29,461 bases of DNA from an uncultured Chitinophagaceae bacterium (GTDB taxonomy: Bacteria; Bacteroidota; Bacteroidia; Chitinophagales; Chitinophagaceae): NCBI GenBank assembly GCA_937919945.1, contig CALESY010000042.1:1-29461 (forward strand), read 5' to 3'. The notes under the pieces were generated by a model. That model was not told the DNA's origin and did not search any database. It saw only the letters and a list, made by a program, of their open reading frames with translations. The translations under genes were made by a program, and so were the position numbers. How positions within the stretch are numbered: the first letter of the stretch is position 1; each line of letters begins with the position of its first letter. Below are positions 13,590 through 21,448 of this stretch, piece by piece.

Positions 13590-14301
13590 GTATAGTTATC
13601 TCTTTGTACTGACAGGGTGTTCTATGAAATCGCAATATACACCTGCAACGAGCGCAGTAACAGTTATTAGCGACCTAACAGATAGCTTGGGAGAGGCAGA
13701 GATTGCCTCAGTGTTATCGCTGTATAGGTTAGATAAGAATATCAACAACGGTGGTGTATTTGTATCTACGGCTATTTCAAATATGCATATTGCACAACGA
13801 TACCGTCATGCTCTTGCTATTGGTAACGACAAAGACAATTTTGAGGATGTTCACTTTCGGGAAAAGCAAGTGCTTGGTTTTTATGATTCTTGCAGGTTGG
13901 CATATAAGAAGACTATTGCTGCTCGCTCCAAACCACTCGGCAGGTCGTATTGCTTTCGCACTATTGCACAGGAAATCAGCCAGATTATGAATGAGCCTGC
14001 TACTAAGCGGTATTTGATTGTCGTAAGTGACCTGAATGACAATACGCCTGAACTGGATGCGGAAAGAGTACTTGGCAATAATTACTCTCAGAAAAATATA
14101 GCCTTACTGATTAAAGCGTATGAACAACTTCATGCAGTACCCAATGACCTTTCTGGATTGACGGTTATTATTATTCATTCGCCTGGTTCACTAATAGACG
14201 ATATGCGCTTTCATGCGTTATGCAAAGCATATTCTCAGATACTCGAAAAACGACATTGCAAGGTTATTATTCAAGCATCATCAAAAATTGAACAATCATG
14301 A
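13573..14301 (+). CDS. Lipoprotein with von Willebrand A-like core
   Basis: The product of 242 residues starts MKKWIKYSYLFVLTGC; LTGC is a good lipobox, so Cys16 should be lipidated. The start at 13573 is chosen for this signal; a longer reading from 13513 would bury it. The core alternates strands and helices with VTVISDLTDS near the mature N-terminus and YLIVVSDLNDN later. This is reminiscent of a VWA/Rossmann metal-binding site (DxTxS-like), though only partly conserved. It overlaps its neighbours on both sides (17 bp upstream, ATGA downstream). I infer an envelope component of the transfer system; the exact role is unknown. Confidence 0.65.
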   Translation: MKKWIKYSYLFVLTGCSMKSQYTPATSAVTVISDLTDSLGEAEIASVLSLYRLDKNINNGGVFVSTAISNMHIAQRYRHALAIGNDKDNFEDVHFREKQVLGFYDSCRLAYKKTIAARSKPLGRSYCFRTIAQEISQIMNEPATKRYLIVVSDLNDNTPELDAERVLGNNYSQKNIALLIKAYEQLHAVPNDLSGLTVIIIHSPGSLIDDMRFHALCKAYSQILEKRHCKVIIQASSKIEQS

Positions 14302-14450
14302 AATCAGGAAATGGTTTTGCAGATATTTTCAAAAATCTGCTCGGCGCATGTTTGCGACTTATTGTCTTACTCCTCTCGTTTATCTGTAAAGTAGCGGCTA
14401 TGATACTGGAGGGCACAAGTGAATTGCTTCATAAACTAAGTTCAAAATAG
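14298..14450 (+). CDS. 50-aa single-pass membrane peptide upstream of the coupling protein
   Basis: The ATG overlaps the lipoprotein stop (ATGA) and the stop lies 6 bp before the coupling-protein start. The product begins MKSGNGFADIFKNLLGA, has a hydrophobic stretch (LRLIVLLLSFICKVAAMIL) and a short polar end. Its tight position suggests a small membrane subunit that could tether the soluble coupling ATPase. No family recognised. Confidence 0.55.
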   Translation: MKSGNGFADIFKNLLGACLRLIVLLLSFICKVAAMILEGTSELLHKLSSK

Positions 14451-14456
14451 CAACAT

Positions 14457-15860
14457 ATGGGTACTCGTTTTTTTGAATCTGTCCACACTTGTATCAACTG
14501 GGTAATTGATACTGTAGACAATTTTATTCAATCATTCAGCGACCAGCGTAAAATTGAACATGATGCAGATTTTGGAAAAACTGCTGATATACTCAATCGT
14601 TTCAATAAGGGTTGGGCTTTCGGAAATAATCTCAGGCTTGACCTATCTAACAGCCTGAAAGGATGTCTTGTGTACGGCTCTTCAGGTGCGGGGAAGGGTG
14701 CATTAGTGGCTGTCAATAATATTCTACATATGATGGGGGTTCATTGCCTAACAATTGTAGATCCATCAGGACAATTACTTTCGCTTGTATCTGGTGCAGC
14801 TAAAGAAAGAGGCATCCCTATTGATGTCATTAATCCGAATGATCCTTGTTCGGGTTACAATCCGCTTCACTTTGCGAATACTATTAGTGAAATAAAACGG
14901 GTTGCAAAACTGCTTATCATAAACAGCATCGGTTCAAACGCTGCTGATAATTTCTGGAATATATCGTCTGAGAATCTATTGGTTATTCTTATCAGGCTTG
15001 TAAAGACTTTAGAGCCTCAGTATCGCAATCTGTTTACTGTATCGCGTTTGCTTTCGCTCATGTTGAGTAGACCTCAAAGTCTAGACAAACTCATTATCCG
15101 AAGTGGTGATATTACGCTCATTGAAGACTATAAGCAGTTTATTGGGTTTGAGCCTAAGATGAAGTCCTCCATAATTGCCACTTGCACGGCGGCATTGTCT
15201 ATTTACAAAGACCCAAATGTAGCCCTTACTACGAGTTTTAATTCCATTGAATTAACGGACAGAAGTGCGCCTAGAATATTATTCTATGTCTGTACCGTAC
15301 CGTCTATGAAATACTTATCAAGCCTAACGTCTTTGTTCGCTGAACAAGTTTTGGCTAGTGCAATGCAGGAAATTCCTCCTGACGATGCGCTTTGCTCGTT
15401 TCTGATTATTGATGAAGCAAGTTCATGTGGTGCTATGCCGAGCCTGCCCATTGCCTTTTCAAATCTGAGAAAATACAGAAGTAGCATAATGTGCCTATAC
15501 CAGTCACCATTTCAGGTACAACAAGCTTTTTCTATAAGTGGTGCAAAAACTTTAGAAGACAATGCATTTTCAATCGTTCATCTTCCGAAAATTGATATTA
15601 GTGTGGCAAGTCAACTTTCTCAGCGCATAGGCAAGTTCGAATACGAAGACAATGGCAAAAAAATGCGCAATTTGATGGAGGCATCCGAAATTGTCGAATG
15701 CAAAGAACATTTTATTTGCTTGGGTAATAATCGGATTATTAAAACGACACTCAAACCTTATTACGACTCACCAAAGTTTAATCGTTTATCCAAACTACCA
15801 CCTTATATCCCTAAGCATGTAATTCCATTTACCGAACCTCCCATGTTACAGATTGACTAA
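14457..15860 (+). CDS. Type IV coupling protein, VirD4/TraG-like ATPase (short, no membrane anchor)
   Basis: A 467-residue hexameric-ATPase-type coupling protein. Walker A is GSSGAGKG (74-81); Walker B is FLIIDEAS (D319, E320), followed by the conserved stretch PSLPIAFSNLRKYRSS and YQSPFQ. VirD4/TraG proteins bring the relaxase-DNA complex to the secretion channel at the inner membrane. Typical members have two N-terminal membrane helices and 550-700 residues. This one starts directly with a soluble segment, so the anchor is missing or supplied by the upstream membrane peptides. Family is secure from both Walker motifs and context (MobC and relaxase follow within 11 bp and by overlap). Confidence 0.85.
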   Translation: MGTRFFESVHTCINWVIDTVDNFIQSFSDQRKIEHDADFGKTADILNRFNKGWAFGNNLRLDLSNSLKGCLVYGSSGAGKGALVAVNNILHMMGVHCLTIVDPSGQLLSLVSGAAKERGIPIDVINPNDPCSGYNPLHFANTISEIKRVAKLLIINSIGSNAADNFWNISSENLLVILIRLVKTLEPQYRNLFTVSRLLSLMLSRPQSLDKLIIRSGDITLIEDYKQFIGFEPKMKSSIIATCTAALSIYKDPNVALTTSFNSIELTDRSAPRILFYVCTVPSMKYLSSLTSLFAEQVLASAMQEIPPDDALCSFLIIDEASSCGAMPSLPIAFSNLRKYRSSIMCLYQSPFQVQQAFSISGAKTLEDNAFSIVHLPKIDISVASQLSQRIGKFEYEDNGKKMRNLMEASEIVECKEHFICLGNNRIIKTTLKPYYDSPKFNRLSKLPPYIPKHVIPFTEPPMLQID

Positions 15861-15871
15861 ACCCTACTGGT

Positions 15872-16180
15872 ATGAAGCGAAAGAAGTCCGGCGGTGTATA
15901 CGAGCATTTGAGCAAATCAGGGTTACTTGAACATGGCAATCCTGAAGAGATTGAGCGTGAGAAAGCTGCGTATTGGCGCAATTACAGACGAGAGCATAAG
16001 AAAGCATGGCGCAAGTCAGGGCATAGCGTAACTATCATGTTAGATGATGCTGAGAATGCACTTGTTAAAGGTGCTGCTCAAATACATAGTGTGAGTAAGA
16101 CTGGGTTCGTCAAGGAAGCAGTGCTCGCGTTTATTATGATAATTGGTCTTTCTTCTAAACGTAGCGAACATGATCGTTAA
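15872..16180 (+). CDS. MobC-like relaxosome accessory protein
   Basis: A 102-residue, strongly basic protein. After a charged N-terminal half (REKAAYWRNYRREHKKAWRK), the segment HSVTIMLDDAENALVKGAAQIHSVSKTGFVKEAVLAFI fits a ribbon-helix-helix DNA-binding unit, written here as motif order VTIML, then SKTGFVKEAVL. MobC proteins bind the transfer origin and help the relaxase nick it. It follows the coupling protein by 11 bp and overlaps the relaxase by 11 bp. The assignment rests on composition, fold pattern and position. Confidence 0.65.
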   Translation: MKRKKSGGVYEHLSKSGLLEHGNPEEIEREKAAYWRNYRREHKKAWRKSGHSVTIMLDDAENALVKGAAQIHSVSKTGFVKEAVLAFIMIIGLSSKRSEHDR

Positions 16181-17453
16181 GAGCATTTCAAGGCATGGTG
16201 GTGGGGCGGCTCCGCTAATAAAATACTTATTTAAATATATTAATAAGGAGCATAAAATCAGTCCGAAAACAAAAAGTACAGATGATAGTCGTACTATGAC
16301 TTCCGCACTGGCGTGTAGAAATGTAGGCTATAAAGATTTACTCGCTAGTTATGCGATAGCGATGAAAAGGGCTAAAGTGTCTTTTACGCAACAAGACTTG
16401 ATGTATTTCGCTTGGGAACATATTGAGTACAAGATATATATGCTTATCAAAGAAAAGCCCAAGGGTATGCCTACGCAACTTTTCATACAGCAATATGATT
16501 TTGACAGGGAGTTTAATTTGGTAAAGGTTCGACCACTCCATGAAAACCCCTTAGAAAAAACCTTGGTGATCAAGCATGGTGTTAAGTCCAATACTATACA
16601 GGGATTTATCAATGAGTTTACAGCGAATGAAGCAATTAGAATCAGGAAAAACAAGAATAGAACTACAGTAAACCATGTCATATTATCCTGGGGGAGCTTG
16701 GACAGGGAACTGATATCAGATGACATGCTCATAGATATGGCGCATGAGTTTTTCAGGCTTCGCGGGTTGGATAATAAGTATGTGGCGACAAAACATTTAG
16801 ATAAAGACCATTTACACTTACATGTGGCCATGTCTGCTACAAAATCGGATGGCACAGCTAATCGTATTAGCAAACAGGAGTTTGCTGCACTGAAAGTGCA
16901 GTTGCAGGAGTATCAAAAAATGAAGTATCCCGAACTTACCCATAGTCTGCCTGAGCTTGGTAAGTCAAAGACTGTTACAAAAGGACAATCACCTCAAAAG
17001 CCCTATATATCCGCCCGAACGATGAGTGACAAGGAAGCTATTGCAATGTGTATCGAACGGGATTTACCAAAGGCCCATTCTGTTAGTGAGTTTTTAGAGG
17101 CTGTCAGACAAAGTGGATTTGAGGTGTATTATCGCAACGGTACTGTACAAGGCATTATTGCTAATGGTTTAAAGCATCGGCTCTCCAAGTTTGGTGTTAC
17201 CAAAGAGAGATTGCAGGAGTTGCAGGTACTGGAAGAAAAGGAAAACAAGGCGTTGCGGGAATTAGATGCTATTCGTGCAGGGCATTCAAAAGAAAGGGAA
17301 GAAAAGGGAATAGAGGATGCATTTGTGCATGAGCGAGATATGTATGCTGAAAGAGAGTATGAACAAAAAGAAGAAGACAGAGAAGAAGAATTATACGAGA
17401 CGTTATACAAGCATGATGAAAATAGTATTGAGGATATAGAGGAAATGCAATAA
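16170..17453 (+). CDS. Relaxase / mobilization nuclease
   Basis: A 427-residue relaxase (start MIVKSISRHGGG; the reading from 16143 only adds nine residues). The metal-binding motif HLDKDHLHLHV gives H209, H214, H216 and H218 with D211, the HUH-type signature that nicks one strand at the transfer origin. The SWGSLDRE segment before it is also typical. The histidines are about 100 residues further into the chain than in many MobA proteins, reflecting a longer N-terminal domain. The C-terminus is a charged coiled coil (KEEDREEELYETLYKHD). It overlaps mobC and is followed by a 52-aa gene and the recombinase. Confidence 0.87.
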   Translation: MIVKSISRHGGGAAPLIKYLFKYINKEHKISPKTKSTDDSRTMTSALACRNVGYKDLLASYAIAMKRAKVSFTQQDLMYFAWEHIEYKIYMLIKEKPKGMPTQLFIQQYDFDREFNLVKVRPLHENPLEKTLVIKHGVKSNTIQGFINEFTANEAIRIRKNKNRTTVNHVILSWGSLDRELISDDMLIDMAHEFFRLRGLDNKYVATKHLDKDHLHLHVAMSATKSDGTANRISKQEFAALKVQLQEYQKMKYPELTHSLPELGKSKTVTKGQSPQKPYISARTMSDKEAIAMCIERDLPKAHSVSEFLEAVRQSGFEVYYRNGTVQGIIANGLKHRLSKFGVTKERLQELQVLEEKENKALRELDAIRAGHSKEREEKGIEDAFVHERDMYAEREYEQKEEDREEELYETLYKHDENSIEDIEEMQ

Positions 17454-17471
17454 CAACTTAATAATGTGTGT

Positions 17472-17630
17472 ATGAAAACAGATGAAAAGAAACGGAGTGT
17501 TACACCTGAAAGAGCGCAAGCCATGCTTGCCGAAATGGGGATAAATATACCTCTTGCGAAAGCCGCTATGGTATTGGATTTTATGTACAAAATATGTAAC
17601 TTAGAAGTAGAGCGTTTAAATAAGAAATAA
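17472..17630 (+). CDS. 52-aa hypothetical protein upstream of the recombinase
   Basis: ATG at 17472, TAA at 17628-17630 overlapping the recombinase ATG as TAATG. The product starts MKTDEKKRSVTPERAQAML and continues as two helices (AKAAMVLDFMYKICNLEVERL). Small helical proteins of this kind sit before recombinases in many Bacteroidota elements; a role as recombination directionality factor is possible but not shown. The one-base overlap supports translation. Confidence 0.65.
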   Translation: MKTDEKKRSVTPERAQAMLAEMGINIPLAKAAMVLDFMYKICNLEVERLNKK

Positions 17631-19264
17631 TGCAAGAAGTAGCAGATTTGTATGTACGGGTAAGCACCGACGAACAGGCTCATACAGGATTCTCACAACG
17701 ACATCAAGAAGAAATGCTTGTGAAATTCTGTGAACTTAAATCGATTCGGATACGCAGGATTATTTTTGAAGACTACTCAGCAAAATCTTTCAATAGACCA
17801 GAATGGAATAAGATGCTGGCTGAATACCGAAAAAGGAAAGGTCTTGTTGATAAAATTCTTTTTCTCAAATGGGATAGATTTTCCCGCAACGCAGGCGATA
17901 GCTATGCTATGATTTCTGTCCTGAATAAATTAGGGATTGAGCCACAAGCCATAGAACAACCTTTAGATTTATCTGTACCTGAAAACAAGATGATGCTTGC
18001 ATTTTATTTAGCGGCGCCTGAGGTCGAAAATGCTCGACGGTCAATGAATGTGTCAAGTGGAATGCGCAGGGCACGGAAAGAGGGACGACATATGGGTAAT
18101 GCTCCGATTGGGTACTGTAATAAGGTTACTGAAACTGGCAAAAAACATATCGCACCGAAAGAGCCTGAAGCGAGCATTATTCGTTGGGCGTTTACAGAAC
18201 TCGCATCAGGCAGCACTAATGTCCTTGCGCTATACAACGAAGCAAAAGCGAAAGGGCTTGGCTGTAGCAAAAATAACTTTTGGAATCTTATTCAAAACCC
18301 TGTGTACTGCGGAAAAATCATTGTGCCAGCGTACCTGCAAGAAGAAAGCTATGTCGTTAATGGCATACATGAACCTATCGTAAGCGAAGAATTATTCTAT
18401 ACTGCGCAGGATGTGCTCTTTAATCGTAAAAAACCTGCGTATGTACGAAAACCTGTACATGATGATTTTCCTTTGCGTAATTTCTTGGTGTGTCCAAAAT
18501 GCGGCAAGCATGTATCAGCCAGCAGGTCTAAAGGCCGTTCAAGCTATTACAATTACTACCATTGCAACTCTACTTGCGGATGGCGGTATAAAGCAGAATT
18601 AGTCAACGATGCATTTGTGCAGGAATTACAGAAATACAAACCAACGATGGCCATGCTTTCACTTTACAAAGAAGTGATTTTAGACGTATTCAATATGAGC
18701 CAGCACGATAATTTCACTGAAAAGAAAGCTATAGTCAGGCAGATTAACGAGCATACCACTCGTTTATCCAAAGCCAGGGAACTACTACTTTCGGATGTTT
18801 TAGACAGTGCCGATTATAAGGTAATAAAAGCTGAATGCGAGAGAACCATTAACCTTTTAGAAGCTAAGCTTGCTACTGTAGCTCCACAAGAAGATAATAT
18901 TGACCTACTATTAGAAAAAGCCCTATACAATCTTGCGAAAATAGACGTAGACTTTGAACAAGGGGATATTCAGACTAAAAGACTCATTATTGGTTCGATA
19001 TTCCCTGAAAAACTGCAATTTGAAGAAAATACATTTCGAACCGCTAAAGTGAATGAGGCAGTAACCCTGATATGCACGCTTGAAGCGACATTCATCCAAA
19101 ATAAAACTGGACAAGCCATTCAAAAAGAAGACTTGTCCAGTAAAGTAGTCCGACCTGGATTCGAACCAAGACTAACTGAACCAAAATCAGTTGTGCTACC
19201 ATTACACCATCGGACTAACTGGTGTCATTGGGATGGCAAAGGTAATGGGTACGGTGAAAACTGA
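17630..19264 (+). CDS. Large serine recombinase (element integrase) reading into tRNA-Gln
   Basis: A 544-residue large serine recombinase. The resolvase domain starts LYVRVSTDEQ with catalytic Ser12, then LKWDRFSRN. The recombinase domain (about 150-270) has GNAPIGYCN and LIQNPVYCGKI. A zinc ribbon follows (CPKCGKH then HCNSTCGWR, about 290-315), and then a coiled coil (370-420). It would integrate and excise the element. The last 40 codons are antisense to the tRNA-Gln gene and its promoter, so that end of the protein is dictated by the host site and is probably not conserved. The element therefore sits against the 3' end of the tRNA. The left boundary is outside the window. Confidence 0.9.
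   Translation: MQEVADLYVRVSTDEQAHTGFSQRHQEEMLVKFCELKSIRIRRIIFEDYSAKSFNRPEWNKMLAEYRKRKGLVDKILFLKWDRFSRNAGDSYAMISVLNKLGIEPQAIEQPLDLSVPENKMMLAFYLAAPEVENARRSMNVSSGMRRARKEGRHMGNAPIGYCNKVTETGKKHIAPKEPEASIIRWAFTELASGSTNVLALYNEAKAKGLGCSKNNFWNLIQNPVYCGKIIVPAYLQEESYVVNGIHEPIVSEELFYTAQDVLFNRKKPAYVRKPVHDDFPLRNFLVCPKCGKHVSASRSKGRSSYYNYYHCNSTCGWRYKAELVNDAFVQELQKYKPTMAMLSLYKEVILDVFNMSQHDNFTEKKAIVRQINEHTTRLSKARELLLSDVLDSADYKVIKAECERTINLLEAKLATVAPQEDNIDLLLEKALYNLAKIDVDFEQGDIQTKRLIIGSIFPEKLQFEENTFRTAKVNEAVTLICTLEATFIQNKTGQAIQKEDLSSKVVRPGFEPRLTEPKSVVLPLHHRTNWCHWDGKGNGYGEN
19106..19141 (-). terminator. Likely terminator of tRNA-Gln inside the recombinase gene
   Basis: ACTGGACAAG (19106-19115) and CTTGTCCAGT (19132-19141) form a perfect 10-bp inverted repeat with a 16-base spacer. 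Read on the minus strand it begins 4 bp past the tRNA 3' end and is followed by TTTTATTTT. It may instead be part of the attachment site of the serine recombinase. Confidence 0.55.
19146..19216 (-). tRNA. tRNA-Gln (anticodon UUG)
   Basis: The 71-base cloverleaf is complete: acceptor AGTCCGA/TCGGACT with discriminator A, U8, D stem GTG/CAC, anticodon stem ACTGA/TCAGT with loop TTTTGGT (anticodon TTG), and T arm CTTGG-TTCGAAT-CCAGG. CCA is not encoded. It is the host target of the element, whose recombinase gene crosses it in antisense from the 3' side; the tRNA stays intact and has its own promoter on the chromosomal side. Confidence 0.95.
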
Positions 19265-19267
19265 CAA
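19237..19267 (-). promoter_or_regulatory. Promoter of tRNA-Gln
   Basis: On the minus strand TTG (19267-19265) is followed after 20 bases by TACCTTTG (19244-19237), an exact match to TTG-N17-23-TAnnTTTG, 20 bp upstream of the tRNA 5' end. Confidence 0.75.
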
Positions 19268-19277
19268 ACTTTTGTCA
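19262..19277. promoter_or_regulatory. 16-bp perfect palindrome at the -33 region of the tRNA promoter
   Basis: TGACAAA-CT-TTTGTCA, centred between the divergent tRNA-Gln and mrdA transcripts and overlapping the tRNA -33 element. A repressor or activator site is possible; nothing in the window says which protein would bind. Confidence 0.4.
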
Positions 19278-19344
19278 CAAATATTTTTTTGAAATAAATA
19301 ACATAAAGGGGATAAATATAGCCTGCCGCAGTGCTACCTGCCAT

Positions 19345-19373
19345 TTGAAAATCATGTTTTTAGAGTAGGTTTG
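19345..19373 (+). promoter_or_regulatory. Promoter of mrdA-rodA
   Basis: TTG (19345-19347) then 18 bases then TAGGTTTG (19366-19373), an exact Bacteroidota vegetative promoter match, 32 bp before the mrdA start. It would let mrdA-rodA be transcribed independently of whatever lies beyond the inserted element. Confidence 0.75.
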
Positions 19374-19405
19374 CAAGCAACACCCGTTATTAATACTTAC
19401 AGCAA

Positions 19406-21430
19406 ATGTCTTTAGCGGCAAACCCGCGTCAGTTCGTTATTCGCATCATTTTTATCAGCATGGCTGTCATCATGCTGTTGCGTCTTTTTTTCCTGCAGGT
19501 GATAGAAGATAAGTACAAAGTGATGGCCAATGATATAGCTATTTTCCGTAAAGTGGTCTATCCGCCCCGCGGTGCTATATTAGACCGTAAAGGCAAGCCC
19601 ATGCTGTATAACGAGCGTGTATATGATTTGATGGTAACACCTGCCACCGTTACCAAGTCGCTCGATACCAATTCGCTTTGCGAGGTATTAGGCATTAGTA
19701 AAGAGTCGTTTACCAAAATGCTGACTCGCACCCGTGTGAAGAGTGGCCCTATGCGCAAGGGTGTGTTTATTGAAGAAATGAGCGCACAGCAAACTGCCCG
19801 TTTTCAGGAAAATATGTACAACTTTCCCGGCTTTGAGATGGCGGAACGTTTCAGGCGCACCTACCCAAATGCCAGTGCCGCATTGATGCTCGGGTATATA
19901 GGAGAAGTATCTCCTGAAATGCTGAAAAAAGAACAATATGCATCGTACCAGCAGGGCGACTATACCGGCATGAACGGACTGGAAAGAAGCTATGAGGACG
20001 TATTACGCGGGCAGCGCGGGGTTCACTTTCTGGAACGTGATAATTTTAATCGCCCCAGAGAACCTTATAAAGGAGGTTCACTGGACACACCGGAGATTGC
20101 TGGTAAAAATCTGGAATTATTTCTTGATGCCGAACTACAAGAATATGGTGAGAAGTTGATGCAAAATAAATTGGGCAGTGTAGTAGCAATAGACCCCAAA
20201 ACAGGTGGCATACTTGCTATGATAAGCGCACCTAACTATGACCCTAACCTGCTACGGGGTACAGAACGTACAAAAAACTATAGCAAGCTTTACAGAGATG
20301 CCACTAAACCATTACTGAACCGTGCCACACAAGCCTATTATCAACCGGGCTCTACTATGAAGCCTATGACGGCCCTCATGGCACTGGACGTTGGTGTTAT
20401 CAACCCATCATTCGGCTATCCTTGCGGTGGCGGGTATTATGCCTGCGGCAAACGTATCGGTTGTACCCATAGCGGTGGCGGGCACGCAGCCAACCTGAGA
20501 GTAGCGTTGGCTAATTCTTGCAATGCTTACTTCGTACATATATTCAGATTGATAGCTGATGCTAAAAAATTCGGTGGTGTAAAAAAAGGTGTGCAGGTAT
20601 GGCATAAATACTGCAACGATTTTGGATTCGGAAAACCAACAGGCGTAGATATTCCTTTTGAAATGAGTGGCAAAGCCCCGGACACTAATACATACAACAG
20701 AATGTATAATGGTTCATGGAATTCATGTACCATGCTGTTTGTAGGTATGGGACAAGGTGAAATTGCACTGACTCCGATTCAACTGGCCAATGCCATGTGT
20801 ATTATTGCCAATAAGGGTTATTATTACACCCCCCACTTCGTAAAGTCTATCGGTAATAATCCTAAAGATCCTCTGTTGGCTGCATTCCAAAAGAAGCACG
20901 TAGTGACGCATATACCTGATACATTCTTCGACGTGGTAGCAAAAGGCATGCAGGATGTGGTAGAACGCGGTACGGGTACTGTAGCAAGGATGGAAGGCAT
21001 TGAAATATGTGCCAAGACAGGTACAGTAGAAAACAAAGCAGTAGTAAACGGTCAGGCTATGAAGATGAAAGACCACTCAGTGTTTGTTGCATTTGCACCC
21101 AGAGAAAACCCGAAGATTGCAATAGCTGTGGTTGTTGAAAATGCAGGCTTTGGTGCTACGTGGGCAGGCCCTGTTGCCAGTTTGATGATTGAAAAATATC
21201 TATTGGATAGCGTATCATCAAAACGCAAACACCTTGAGCAAAAACTATACAATGCTAATCTGGTAAACAGATATACGTATGCTATAGACTCTGCGCAACG
21301 TCTGCGCGATGCTATAAGAAGAGAAAGAAAAGAGGAAGAAAAACGCATAACAGACAGTACGGCACGCGCCAAAGATTCGATACAAGCTATCAGGTTTTTC
21401 AATAAATATTACATCAACAAAAACAAATAA
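19406..21430 (+). CDS. mrdA: Penicillin-binding protein 2 (peptidoglycan transpeptidase)
   Basis: A 674-residue class B PBP with an N-terminal membrane helix (about 12-31), the dimerization domain beginning YPPRGAILDR, and the transpeptidase domain. The three active-site motifs are intact: STMK (S316-K319, in QPGSTMKP), SCN (371-373) and KTG (537-539). It cross-links peptidoglycan at the lateral wall with RodA and the Mre complex. The C-terminus has a charged extension (RRERKEEEKR). It is followed by rodA after 18 bp in one operon. In many bacteria mreC/mreD precede these genes; here the tRNA and the inserted element lie upstream instead. Length and motifs are normal. Confidence 0.95.
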   Translation: MSLAANPRQFVIRIIFISMAVIMLLRLFFLQVIEDKYKVMANDIAIFRKVVYPPRGAILDRKGKPMLYNERVYDLMVTPATVTKSLDTNSLCEVLGISKESFTKMLTRTRVKSGPMRKGVFIEEMSAQQTARFQENMYNFPGFEMAERFRRTYPNASAALMLGYIGEVSPEMLKKEQYASYQQGDYTGMNGLERSYEDVLRGQRGVHFLERDNFNRPREPYKGGSLDTPEIAGKNLELFLDAELQEYGEKLMQNKLGSVVAIDPKTGGILAMISAPNYDPNLLRGTERTKNYSKLYRDATKPLLNRATQAYYQPGSTMKPMTALMALDVGVINPSFGYPCGGGYYACGKRIGCTHSGGGHAANLRVALANSCNAYFVHIFRLIADAKKFGGVKKGVQVWHKYCNDFGFGKPTGVDIPFEMSGKAPDTNTYNRMYNGSWNSCTMLFVGMGQGEIALTPIQLANAMCIIANKGYYYTPHFVKSIGNNPKDPLLAAFQKKHVVTHIPDTFFDVVAKGMQDVVERGTGTVARMEGIEICAKTGTVENKAVVNGQAMKMKDHSVFVAFAPRENPKIAIAVVVENAGFGATWAGPVASLMIEKYLLDSVSSKRKHLEQKLYNANLVNRYTYAIDSAQRLRDAIRRERKEEEKRITDSTARAKDSIQAIRFFNKYYINKNK

Positions 21431-21448
21431 GCATACAGCCTTACTAGC

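Noticed and set aside
19146..19264. Conserved C-terminal domain of the recombinase
   Set aside because: The residues are the antisense translation of a complete tRNA and its promoter, not a protein domain.
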